Below are positions 1 to 5,677 of a DNA stretch of 5,738 bases, in pieces. Both the position numbers and the translations under genes were made by a program. This stretch comes from Deinococcus marmoris DSM 12784. GTDB taxonomy: Bacteria > Deinococcota > Deinococci > Deinococcales > Deinococcaceae. Location: assembly GCF_000701405.1 (NCBI RefSeq), contig NZ_JNIV01000166.1:1-5738 (forward strand). The letters run 5' to 3'. How positions within the stretch are numbered: position 1 is the stretch's first letter; each line of letters opens with the position of its first letter. Below the pieces are notes generated by a model, which was not told the origin of the DNA, did not search any database, and was given only the letters and a program-made list of their open reading frames with translations.

Positions 1-185
1 GCGGCAGGCGTCAGGGGTGGCGCGGCGGCCTGACGGTCCTGGGCGGCGCGGCCCATCGCCAGAAACTGCGCGGTGGCCTTCGCCCTTTTGGGGGTGAGAG
101 AGGCATCAATAGTATTCAGGACTGGAAATACGGGGCCGTTCTGCCGTACCCTGTGGGTCAGGCTGTCCCCCTGTTGGTTTTTCAT
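1..185 (-). CDS. N-terminal part of an unidentified plasmid protein, possibly a replication protein
   Basis: The frame starts at an ATG at 185 and stays open to the window edge, giving about 61 residues that begin MKNQQGDSLTHRV. An AAGGA ribosome binding site ends 10 bases before the ATG, which supports this start. The visible part is basic and polar and then becomes Ala/Gln/Pro-rich; no named domain can be recognised in it. The suggestion of a replication initiator is inference only. It rests on the array of 11-bp direct repeats and a hairpin directly upstream, the usual layout of iteron-controlled plasmid rep genes, and on the mobilization genes elsewhere in the window. A partition gene or a repeat-regulated gene of another type would fit equally well. 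The C-terminal part lies outside the window. Confidence 0.55.
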   Translation of the reverse strand, partial: MKNQQGDSLTHRVRQNGPVFPVLNTIDASLTPKRAKATAQFLAMGRAAQDRQAAAPPLTPA

Positions 186-263
186 TCGACTGGGTTCCTT
201 CGGGGTGGGATAGCAGGATCAGAGCGTTGGACGCGCTGTTGATCCGCTTCGAGCTTCACAGTA

Positions 264-287
264 GCACCCCGCCTTCAAGCGGGGTGC
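264..287. promoter_or_regulatory. Perfect 9-bp inverted repeat upstream of the left-end gene
   Basis: GCACCCCGC at 264-272 pairs exactly with GCGGGGTGC at 279-287 across a 6-base loop. No T-run follows on either strand, so it does not look like an intrinsic terminator. It lies next to the direct repeats at 288-320 and about 80 bp upstream of the gene starting at 185, so an operator or a structural element of an origin is the likeliest use. That role is inferred. Confidence 0.5.
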
Positions 288-320
288 GATCTGTTGGAGT
301 TCTGTTGGCCCTCTGTTGGA
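288..320 (-). repeat. Three tandem 11-bp repeats, iteron-like
   Basis: The 8-base core TCTGTTGG occurs at 290-297, 301-308 and 312-319, exactly 11 bp apart, so each copy faces nearly the same side of the helix. Read on the strand of the gene starting at 185, the unit is (T/G)CCAACAGA plus two variable bases. Related single copies lie nearer the gene (CTGTTG at 236-241, CTGTTGG at 171-177 inside its first codons), and an inverted CAACAG lies at 347-352. Phased short repeats next to a hairpin and upstream of a plasmid gene are typical of replication-initiator or repressor binding sites. Whether this is an origin cannot be told from sequence alone. Confidence 0.55.
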
Positions 321-413
321 CTGCCGTAAGGCGATCTGGGACTTAGCAACAGCTTTTTAGACTCAGTGCATACATTTGACAGGGGCTGGATACCGCCCTA
401 TATTGGAGAAATC

Positions 414-437
414 AAAGCGGCCTCCGGGCCGTTTTTT
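414..437. terminator. Rho-independent terminator-like hairpin between the two left genes
   Basis: CGGCC (418-422) pairs with GGCCG (427-431) around a TCCG loop. The stem is extended by a G-T pair and by three As (414-416) facing the T-run 432-437. On the plus strand it ends in six Ts. On the minus strand the tail is CTTTGATTTC, weaker but usable. The regulator gene ending at 511 reads towards it, so ending that transcript is the likely job, with a possible second role against plus-strand transcription. The rest of 321-510 shows no gene I can support. Confidence 0.6.
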
Positions 438-510
438 CCGTTCCCACTCGCAACCTCAGCGCGAGGGAAAAGGTCCACCACCACCCTCTTTGCTGATTTT
501 TCTCCTAATC

Positions 511-1080
511 CTACCCACCCAGCAGCCGGATCATCAGTCCACGTAAGCCCGTCGGCTGCGACTTCGCTGTGGCAGGGGGCAATGCAGCGTGGGCGGTCAC
601 TTCCAGGCGGGCCAGTTGTCCACGTATCAACTCGACTTCCACTCTGGCCGCCGCTGCTGCGCCCACTTCCTGTGCCAACTCGCGGCGAAGTGCCGCAGTT
701 TCCTCACGGCTCCTGGTCAGCTCGGCCATGATCGGCGCAAGTGCTGGGGCCAGTGCCTCCCTCAGCAGCTCGGCGAGATCCCCGCGATTGGTCAGCATTT
801 CAGACACCAGCCCATCCGATAGGGGAGGCGCAGCAGGCGAGTGCAGCACCCGGAGCGCCGCCTCCACACTGGCTGCCTCACGGCGGTGAACCATGCCCAT
901 AGCCCTGCTGAGAAGATCCACCACCGGTTCAGGCCACAACCTTTCCAGATGTTCACCTCTGGGCAGCGGCTCACCCATCAGCGCCTCTAACGTGACCGCA
1001 TGTTTCCTCAGTGTGGGGAGACCTACCCCCACCCGCTCGGACACTTGCTGTGGCGTCAGCACAAGAGGCGCATCGGTCAT
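511..1080 (-). CDS. MerR-type helix-turn-helix DNA-binding protein with coiled-coil tail
   Basis: The 189-residue product starts MTDAPLVLTPQQVSERVGVG. Residues 8-33 form a MerR/excisionase-like helix-turn-helix (LTPQQVSERVGVGLPTLRKH), the part expected to contact DNA. Residues 45-80 are helical; 100-165 are rich in Leu, Glu, Arg and Ala and look like a coiled coil; the end is a short hydrophobic basic patch (LRGLMIRLLGG). From memory, such proteins are common on Deinococcus plasmids and are usually annotated as MerR-family regulators; their targets are largely unknown. I chose the ATG at 1080 because the recognisable domain starts there and TAGGCT lies 7 bases upstream, as in leaderless Deinococcus genes. 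An in-frame ATG at 1251 has a good AAGGA site 6 bases away and would add 57 low-complexity, Arg-rich residues, so the start is open. A repressor or replication/partition accessory role is inferred. Confidence 0.75.
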   Translation of the reverse strand: MTDAPLVLTPQQVSERVGVGLPTLRKHAVTLEALMGEPLPRGEHLERLWPEPVVDLLSRAMGMVHRREAASVEAALRVLHSPAAPPLSDGLVSEMLTNRGDLAELLREALAPALAPIMAELTRSREETAALRRELAQEVGAAAAARVEVELIRGQLARLEVTAHAALPPATAKSQPTGLRGLMIRLLGG

Positions 1081-1097
1081 GCTCAGCAGCCTACAGG

Positions 1098-1160
1098 GGG
1101 GGCGATGGGGGCGCTGCACCACCCAGTCGCTGGGGGCGCGTGATCGCCTAGAGCGCCCCC
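1098..1160. repeat. Cluster of GGGGGCGC repeats in direct and inverted orientation
   Basis: GGGGGCGC occurs at 1107-1114 and 1132-1139, 25 bp apart, with a near copy GGGGGCGA at 1098-1105. The exact inverse GCGCCCCC lies at 1153-1160 and forms a 13-base-spaced inverted repeat with the second copy. If the regulator starts at 1080, these lie 18-80 bp upstream of its start codon, where an autoregulatory operator would be expected. If it starts at 1251, they are inside the coding region. The binding role is inferred. Confidence 0.45.
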
Positions 1161-1291
1161 CAAAAGATGCGCCCTGGACAGTGAAAAGCTGTTTCTCTGA
1201 TCGAGGTGGTGTTGCCTCTCCGTGCAAGCGACGCCGCCTTGACTGCGTCATCCCAGATCCTTTCTGGTAAGGCCAATTACTGGAAGTCAGA

Positions 1292-1321
1292 CCCCAGAGC
1301 TAACTTCGGTTAGGACTGGGG
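1292..1321. other. Stable two-part hairpin with TTCG tetraloop
   Basis: CCCCAG (1292-1297) pairs with CTGGGG (1316-1321). After a 2x2 internal loop, CTAAC (1300-1304) pairs with GTTAG (1309-1313), closed by TTCG, an unusually stable tetraloop in RNA. No T-run follows on either strand, so it is not a standard terminator. It lies between the divergent regulator and toxin-fragment genes, close to where recognisable toxin homology begins. It could be an untranslated-region structure or a scar of the recombination that cut the toxin gene. Confidence 0.5.
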
Positions 1322-1353
1322 CAGACCAGGCTGGTCACTCCACCTACCAGGAG

Positions 1354-1800
1354 ATGTTCAATCTCACGGTCAGTGAAGCCCATACTTTTTACGTAGGACA
1401 GGGTGGCTGGCTGGTTCATAATGCTGGTGGAGGCGGTGCTCCAGCCGCCGCACTGTATGGACCTCAGTGGAAACCTGCTTCTTTGAAAGATGCTATTGCG
1501 GCAGTTGGGGCTGATCCTAAAGCTGGAATACCAAATCCTAAAGGAAGTAAGATGTTATATTTTAGCCAAGATGGTACCCGTGCTGTTATATATGATCCTG
1601 CAGGAAAATATTTTAGAGTTCAAGATCTCACCCATCCAGGTGCTGCGAAAGGATTGACCCCCTCGTATTTGGACGAACTGGGACAACCTCTGTCTGATAA
1701 ATCCACAGTAACTAGACCTAATGGCAAGACAGTCAAAGTTTCCATGACACCCGCACAGCAGCAGGCCCAAAGCCATTTCTCAAATATTGATTGCCCTTAA
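1354..1800 (+). CDS. Headless polymorphic toxin: Hint C-terminus plus C-terminal toxin domain
   Basis: Counting from the ATG at 1354, residues 2-24 (FNLTVSEAHTFYVGQGGWLVHNA) are the last strands of a pretoxin Hint domain, ending in the His-Asn pair (H22, N23) where such proteins cleave themselves to release the toxin. A Gly/Ala linker follows, then a toxin domain of about 115 residues with KMLYFSQDG, YDPAGKYFRVQD and a terminal HFSNID. This resembles the small toxin tips of Rhs, CdiA and related secreted proteins. I cannot name the family; a nuclease is plausible but unproven. Full-length relatives carry hundreds of residues of secretion and repeat domains before Hint, and these are absent here. 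The frame is open back to 1243 (STYQE just before M1 also looks Hint-like), but no good start is seen: the AGGAG touches the ATG with no spacing. The gene is therefore 5'-truncated, either a silent toxin reservoir or a free intracellular toxin. Confidence 0.75.
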   Translation: MFNLTVSEAHTFYVGQGGWLVHNAGGGGAPAAALYGPQWKPASLKDAIAAVGADPKAGIPNPKGSKMLYFSQDGTRAVIYDPAGKYFRVQDLTHPGAAKGLTPSYLDELGQPLSDKSTVTRPNGKTVKVSMTPAQQQAQSHFSNIDCP

Positions 1801-1801
1801 T

Positions 1802-2149
1802 ATGAATGAGAATTTTCAATGGGGCGGTACTGTGTATTGGGCTGAGCTGTATGACGTGGTTAATAACGGCGAGGAACCGGAAGTAGGATATCTTGAAATT
1901 AAGACTAATCTGAGAAATCGTGTACTCAACTGTATATTCTATCCTGCTAGAGAGATTTATAATATTTCGATTGATGAGTGGGAATTAAATTTAGTTAGAT
2001 CATCTGATTTATATAAAATAAAACTTATTATTGATCGTTTAATGCAGAAATCTTCGGACGAAATAGAGTTTAACGAATGGATGAGCGATCTGAGTCAATT
2101 AATTTCTAAGGCAATATACCTAAGGAAAGATATTTATATAAGTCTTTAA
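1802..2149 (+). CDS. Probable immunity protein for the adjacent toxin
   Basis: The 115-residue protein begins MNENFQWGGTVYWAELYD. No catalytic motif, signal peptide or membrane segment is visible. The protein is small, cytosolic in character, leans acidic, and its C-terminal half is helical (DLYKIKLIIDRLMQ, WMSDLSQLISKAIYL). The immunity role is inferred from position: the start codon follows the toxin's TAA after one base, on the same strand, which would couple translation of the two. Polymorphic toxins are nearly always followed by such a gene, whose product binds and blocks the toxin. An in-frame TTG at 1787 would give a 120-residue form overlapping the toxin end. Neither start has an obvious ribosome binding site, consistent with coupling. 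The gene is strongly AT-rich compared with all its neighbours, a sign of transfer. I do not recognise the immunity family. Confidence 0.7.
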   Translation: MNENFQWGGTVYWAELYDVVNNGEEPEVGYLEIKTNLRNRVLNCIFYPAREIYNISIDEWELNLVRSSDLYKIKLIIDRLMQKSSDEIEFNEWMSDLSQLISKAIYLRKDIYISL

Positions 2150-2216
2150 ATCATTAATTAGTCACTAAGACCATCAAACATATTTTCGTATTTTTTGCTA
2201 ATTTTTCTAATTTGAG

Positions 2217-2240
2217 AGTCCGCCGTATGGCGGATTCTTT
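2217..2240 (+). terminator. Intrinsic terminator after the toxin-immunity pair
   Basis: TCCGCC (2219-2224) pairs with GGCGGA (2229-2234) around a GTAT loop, extended by a G-T and an A-T pair, and is followed by TTCTTT. It lies 70 bp after the immunity gene's stop and would end that transcript. The AT-rich 2150-2216 before it holds no gene. Confidence 0.7.
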
Positions 2241-2336
2241 GTGATGTGACATGTCCGTCAATGGGCAAAATTGTCAAGCAAGACGTTCATGGAATGTAGA
2301 TTGCCAAGCTATTGCGAGAAAAGGTCAAGCTCCGAT

Positions 2337-2456
2337 GTGTCAGCCTAAAGTACACCCCAACCTGACGTCAGATCGTAGGCCAAAAAGCGTCAGGCTAGGA
2401 TTGGTTTTGGTATTTTCTGACAGCTTAAGGCAAGGGTCTGGAGCCTAATCTGACAC
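2337..2456. repeat. 120-bp stretch with inverted ends and internal CTGAC repeats, transposon-like
   Basis: The stretch begins GTGTCAG (2337-2343) and ends with its exact inverse CTGACAC (2450-2456). Inside are the palindrome CTGACGTCAG (2362-2371), GTCAGGCTAGG (2389-2399) and CTGACAG (2417-2423). Bases just inside the two ends are partly alike when inverted (CCTAAA versus ATTAGGCT). Such a pattern suits the paired ends of a lost insertion sequence, a small non-autonomous element, or a cluster of protein-binding sites. No transposase frame and no clear target duplication are visible. The 65-codon frame at 2251-2448 across this area reads as non-coding and is not called. Confidence 0.4.
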
Positions 2457-2478
2457 CCAGTTATGCCAGGCTGTAGAG

Positions 2479-2877
2479 ATGGCGCAGAGACCTATTCTCG
2501 TGAACCGCAACTGGCTTCCAAACCTCTGGGGTGATGTACCTGCCGAGGAAGATAAGTGGCTAAGTGTCAACCTCGATAACAACGACGGATTCCAACGTTT
2601 CATCAATGAAGGTCTCAAACCCTCCTTCCAAGAACTTCCTTTACGTCAGCAGCACCGCTTGAAAGAAACATTTCGGTACGCCCTAACTCAGTTTGACGAG
2701 ACTGAACTTGCCTACGCTTTCGATTCGTGTGGTCTACCACTCACACGACCTCAAGATGAAATTCGAGCGTTCTATATTCGGATCTGGCAGGCAATGTTTG
2801 GAACTGAAGACTTCACGCAATTTGACCCGATGCAATATCTCGAGGTGGACGGCTCCGTTCAGTCCATGTGGAGCTAA
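2479..2877 (+). CDS. Unrecognised 132-residue protein, possible orphan immunity protein
   Basis: The product begins MAQRPILVNRNWLPNLWGDV, is acidic and hydrophilic, and has no signal peptide, membrane segment or catalytic motif that I recognise. The middle is helical (LPLRQQHRLKETFRYALTQFDETELAYAF). Trp and Phe are frequent, and the end is aromatic and acidic (FTQFDPMQYLEVDGS). The frame is uninterrupted from an ATG preceded by a weak AGG eight bases upstream. Its size and composition, and its place about 330 bp after a toxin-immunity pair on the same strand, fit the extra immunity genes that often collect behind polymorphic toxins, but this is inference from context only. It is not preceded by its own toxin domain here. 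It converges on the relaxase gene, with 118 bp between the two ends; that gap contains the 12-bp palindrome CCAGAATTCTGG (2973-2984) and no clear terminator. Confidence 0.6.
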   Translation: MAQRPILVNRNWLPNLWGDVPAEEDKWLSVNLDNNDGFQRFINEGLKPSFQELPLRQQHRLKETFRYALTQFDETELAYAFDSCGLPLTRPQDEIRAFYIRIWQAMFGTEDFTQFDPMQYLEVDGSVQSMWS

Positions 2878-2995
2878 AACTTGCGATAAAGAGTCCAGTG
2901 AGAATATTCCTCGTATCACTCCCTCAAGCGCGCTCGAAGGACTGCCGCATACGGTGGTGCTATCTAAGCCGCCCAGAATTCTGGAAAATTCTCCA

Positions 2996-3613
2996 TCACC
3001 GTTCGTAACCGTGGGACCGTTCGCGCTGCTGCTGGCGCTGGTACTCGCGGTCCTCGTCGTAGCTGCGCTCGTGCTGGTGTTGGCGGCCCAGCTCCTGCAC
3101 GTCGCCGTGGTCCTGATACAGCCCCAGCTCCCGTTGCTGCTCTCGCTGCTGTTCGTAGCTCTCGCGCCCATACGTTCGCAGGTCCGCCAGCTCGTCCTTC
3201 TGCAAGGTCCGACTGGTGGCCGCCAGAACGTGGATGTGGTCGTGCTGGCCCTGGTCCGTGTGGCTCACCGCCAGCCAGTCCTTGACCGTGTTGCCCTGGG
3301 CCTCGATGCGCGCCATCTGCTCGGCGGCCCATATCTGCCGTCCGTGTTCGTCCAGGTCCGCGTGACCCTCGCCGGGGTTGAGCGTGATCCGGTAGAAGTA
3401 GGTCTTGCCGTCGCTCTCGGCGGCCCGGTCCAGACGGTCATACGCCTCCTGGCGTGTCACCTCGCTGTCCCTATCGAACAGCGGGCGGGTCTGGCGCTCG
3501 CCTAAATCGTCTTGGCGGTGCTGCATGTAGCGCACCGATCCCTTCGCCTGGCTGGCGCTGCGGGTGTAGCTGGCCTTGACCACCGAGATGGATCTGGTTC
3601 CTGCTCCTGACAT
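2996..3613 (-). CDS. Short plasmid relaxase (mobilization nuclease)
   Basis: Relaxases nick one strand at oriT, stay bound to the 5' end through a tyrosine, and lead that strand into a recipient cell through a conjugation pore. This 205-residue protein carries the metal-binding three-histidine motif at residues 117-130 ([15 protein letters not shown]118, D120, H124, H126, H128), preceded by a typical strand [12 protein letters not shown] (72-83). The nicking tyrosine is probably Y29 in GSVRYMQHR, with Y16 as alternative. The protein ends in a tail rich in Gln, Arg, Glu and His (about 152-205) instead of a helicase or primase domain, so it is a minimal relaxase. The ATG at 3613 lies three bases after the stop of the accessory gene, so the two are one operon with coupled translation. 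I place it in the broad MobP/VirD2-like group with moderate confidence. No coupling protein or mating-pore gene is present, so transfer would need a helper. Confidence 0.8.
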   Translation of the reverse strand: MSGAGTRSISVVKASYTRSASQAKGSVRYMQHRQDDLGERQTRPLFDRDSEVTRQEAYDRLDRAAESDGKTYFYRITLNPGEGHADLDEHGRQIWAAEQMARIEAQGNTVKDWLAVSHTDQGQHDHIHVLAATSRTLQKDELADLRTYGRESYEQQREQQRELGLYQDHGDVQELGRQHQHERSYDEDREYQRQQQRERSHGYER

Positions 3614-3616
3614 GAC

Positions 3617-4369
<753 letters not shown>

Positions 4370-4377
4370 AGTGTTTT

Positions 4378-4383
4378 CCTCCT
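4378..4383 (-). promoter_or_regulatory. Strong ribosome binding site that fixes a GTG start
   Basis: AGGAGG on the minus strand, eight bases before the GTG at 4369. It is the only full consensus site before a gene in this window and settles the start of the accessory mobilization protein. Confidence 0.8.
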
Positions 4384-4457
4384 GGATTCGAGCAAAGTGC
4401 TTTTCGTCTTTGATTCTATCCGACTCCAGAATCGTTGTATAGGCGAGTGTTCAGCGA

Positions 4458-4518
4458 CGACTTCGGAGAAGTCGGAAGGGGAACTTATCTTGCTTACTTT
4501 CCCCCATACGACGATAAG
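4458..4518. other. Candidate origin of transfer (oriT)
   Basis: CGACTTC (4458-4464) and GAAGTCG (4468-4474) form a perfect 7-bp inverted repeat with a 3-base loop. Thirteen bases later comes TTATCTTGC (4485-4493), which differs by one base from the nick consensus of IncP-type and related oriTs (YATCCTGY, cut after the G). That predicts a nick between 4492 and 4493. A second inverted pair, CTTATC (4484-4489) and GATAAG (4513-4518), brackets the site. The position, directly upstream of the mobilization operon, is where an oriT is expected. Function is inferred from pattern and place. Confidence 0.55.
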
Positions 4519-4825
4519 AGGTAAAAACGGGGTGGGGATGCAGGCGGGAATTGAGGGGGGAAACGTTGCTCCGCTTGGGCCAAGGCATATCGATTATGAG
4601 TGACCTTCAGAGTTGACATCTGCTACCCCCACACCCTGACACGCTGCACTGGTTTCAGGACAAGAGCGTGACAAAAATGCGGGCATGACCCATGCAGAAC
4701 CCCAAACACTCCGTCAAGCCATCAGCAAAATATGGGGGCCATCAAAGCTAAGGGTGAACGCATGACCAGTGCCACCACCTATCCCCTTAGCGTAGTAGCG
4801 CGCACAGATCTTGAGATGACCCCAG
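4519..4825. other. Stretch without a convincing gene, with possible remnant ORFs
   Basis: No gene with a clear family is visible. Two tiny plus-strand frames overlap in the ATGA style: 26 codons from 4685 with stop TGA at 4763-4765, and 39 codons from the ATG at 4762, which runs into the end of the opposite lipoprotein gene. They could be relics of an operon or chance. GCTAAGGG (4747-4754) and CCCTTAGC (4784-4791) form an inverted repeat with a 29-base gap and no T-run. A TTGACA at 4613-4618 has no matching -10 box. Confidence 0.35.
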
Positions 4826-5638
4826 TTAGTGGGCGTCGAAAAAGACCGAGTCCATTTGATAGGCCAGCGCCTCTCCTGTAGCCGCTACCGGGCGGGAACG
4901 CAGTTCGTAGGTGTACATTCCTCCCTTCGGGTCCGTGTTGCCATCTTCGACGCCATGCCGGACCAGAACGTTCCAACCGGCCTGCAAGGAGAGCTTCGTA
5001 TCTGACTTCGTCCTGAAGTAAAACCCCTCGGTAGGCGCGTACTCCACGCGGCAGTCGTACTGCACATTCACGCTGCCTGCCCGATCCGCGTATACCAGTC
5101 CTTGCGTGACAACATCAATGATGGGTACCTGCGAACGCCAATCCGTCAGCAACGCCACATCAACTGTTCGGACCAATGAGCCACTAGGCCGCACACGCAA
5201 CGTCCCCATCCCTAGCTTCATGGCCGGGTCGCTGTACTGCGCTATCTGGCCTGTACATATCCCATTAATCACCGACGTAGTAGTCCAGAAACCAGTGACA
5301 GGAGCCAAGAACGTTGCGGGCACCTGAGCAGGCAACGCTAGGGAATACCGATGTTTGGCATCCACAATCGTGCGCGAGACGGGTTGGGTATCAAAGCCAA
5401 AGGACGCCGTGGACGCGAGATTCTCGTTCCAACCACGAATGCCGACTTCCAGAGTCAGCGTCCGCCCGACAAACACGTCGCTGGCCGCACCTGGTGATTC
5501 GGTGTTGTCAACGGCGAGCGTGCCGGTCATCCACTGGCCGCCCATTGGGCTTGGCACTATGTCTTGGAGTGCGGGGGTGCGGTCACAAGCAGAGACGACA
5601 AAAAGCGCAAGCAGCACACTGAGCAGTGTAGGATTCAT
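4826..5638 (-). CDS. Predicted secreted lipoprotein of unknown function
   Basis: The 270-residue product starts MNPTLLSVLLALFVVSACDR. Residues 4-17 are a hydrophobic signal segment ending in the lipobox V-S-A-C, so Cys18 should be lipid-modified and the protein anchored on the outer face of a membrane. The signal's first residues carry no Lys or Arg, which is unusual. The mature part is rich in Val, Thr, Ser and Gly, with alternating strand-like stretches (TLTLEVGIRGW, KLSLQAGWNVLVRHGV) and two cysteines (NGICTGQ, YDCRVEY) that could form a disulphide. It looks like an all-beta binding or structural domain; I cannot assign a family. The longer frame from 5725 would put 29 polar residues before the signal, so the ATG at 5638 is preferred. 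It ends towards the mobilization region and shows no operon link to it. Confidence 0.75.
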   Translation of the reverse strand: MNPTLLSVLLALFVVSACDRTPALQDIVPSPMGGQWMTGTLAVDNTESPGAASDVFVGRTLTLEVGIRGWNENLASTASFGFDTQPVSRTIVDAKHRYSLALPAQVPATFLAPVTGFWTTTSVINGICTGQIAQYSDPAMKLGMGTLRVRPSGSLVRTVDVALLTDWRSQVPIIDVVTQGLVYADRAGSVNVQYDCRVEYAPTEGFYFRTKSDTKLSLQAGWNVLVRHGVEDGNTDPKGGMYTYELRSRPVAATGEALAYQMDSVFFDAH

Positions 5639-5648
5639 AGGTAGCTTT

Positions 5649-5677
5649 ACTATAGAAGTTGGGTTAGAGCTTGTGAG
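5649..5677 (-). promoter_or_regulatory. Probable promoter of the lipoprotein gene, giving a near-leaderless mRNA
   Basis: On the minus strand, CTCACA (5672-5677, 4 of 6 to TTGACA) and TATAGT (5649-5654, 5 of 6 to TATAAT) are 17 bp apart. The -10 box ends 10 bases before the ATG at 5638, so transcription would begin within a few bases of the start codon. No ribosome binding site is seen there. Leaderless genes with a -10 box just upstream of the ATG are well known in Deinococcus. Confidence 0.55.

Noticed and set aside
288..320. The three 11-bp repeats as a CRISPR array
   Set aside because: The period is 11 bp with no spacers of CRISPR length; phased protein-binding sites fit better.
366..1270. 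Several plus-strand open frames opposite the helix-turn-helix gene
   Set aside because: They are Ser/Arg/Pro-rich shadows of a GC-rich minus-strand gene; only the minus strand gives a recognisable domain.
1300..1313. CTAAC/GTTAG as a possible integron attC site
   Set aside because: In attC these motifs are the outer boxes of a much longer imperfect hairpin. Here they form the innermost stem with a 4-base loop, and no integrase is present.
2251..2448. 65-codon plus-strand frame
   Set aside because: No ribosome binding site, no recognisable sequence, and it runs across the repeat cluster.
2693..3505. A 270-codon plus-strand frame
   Set aside because: Beyond the 2479 gene it is the antisense of the relaxase and reads as a Leu/Val-rich artefact. 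The opposite strand carries the three-histidine motif.
4613..4641. TTGACA as a -35 promoter box
   Set aside because: No -10-like sequence lies 16-18 bp downstream and no gene follows closely.
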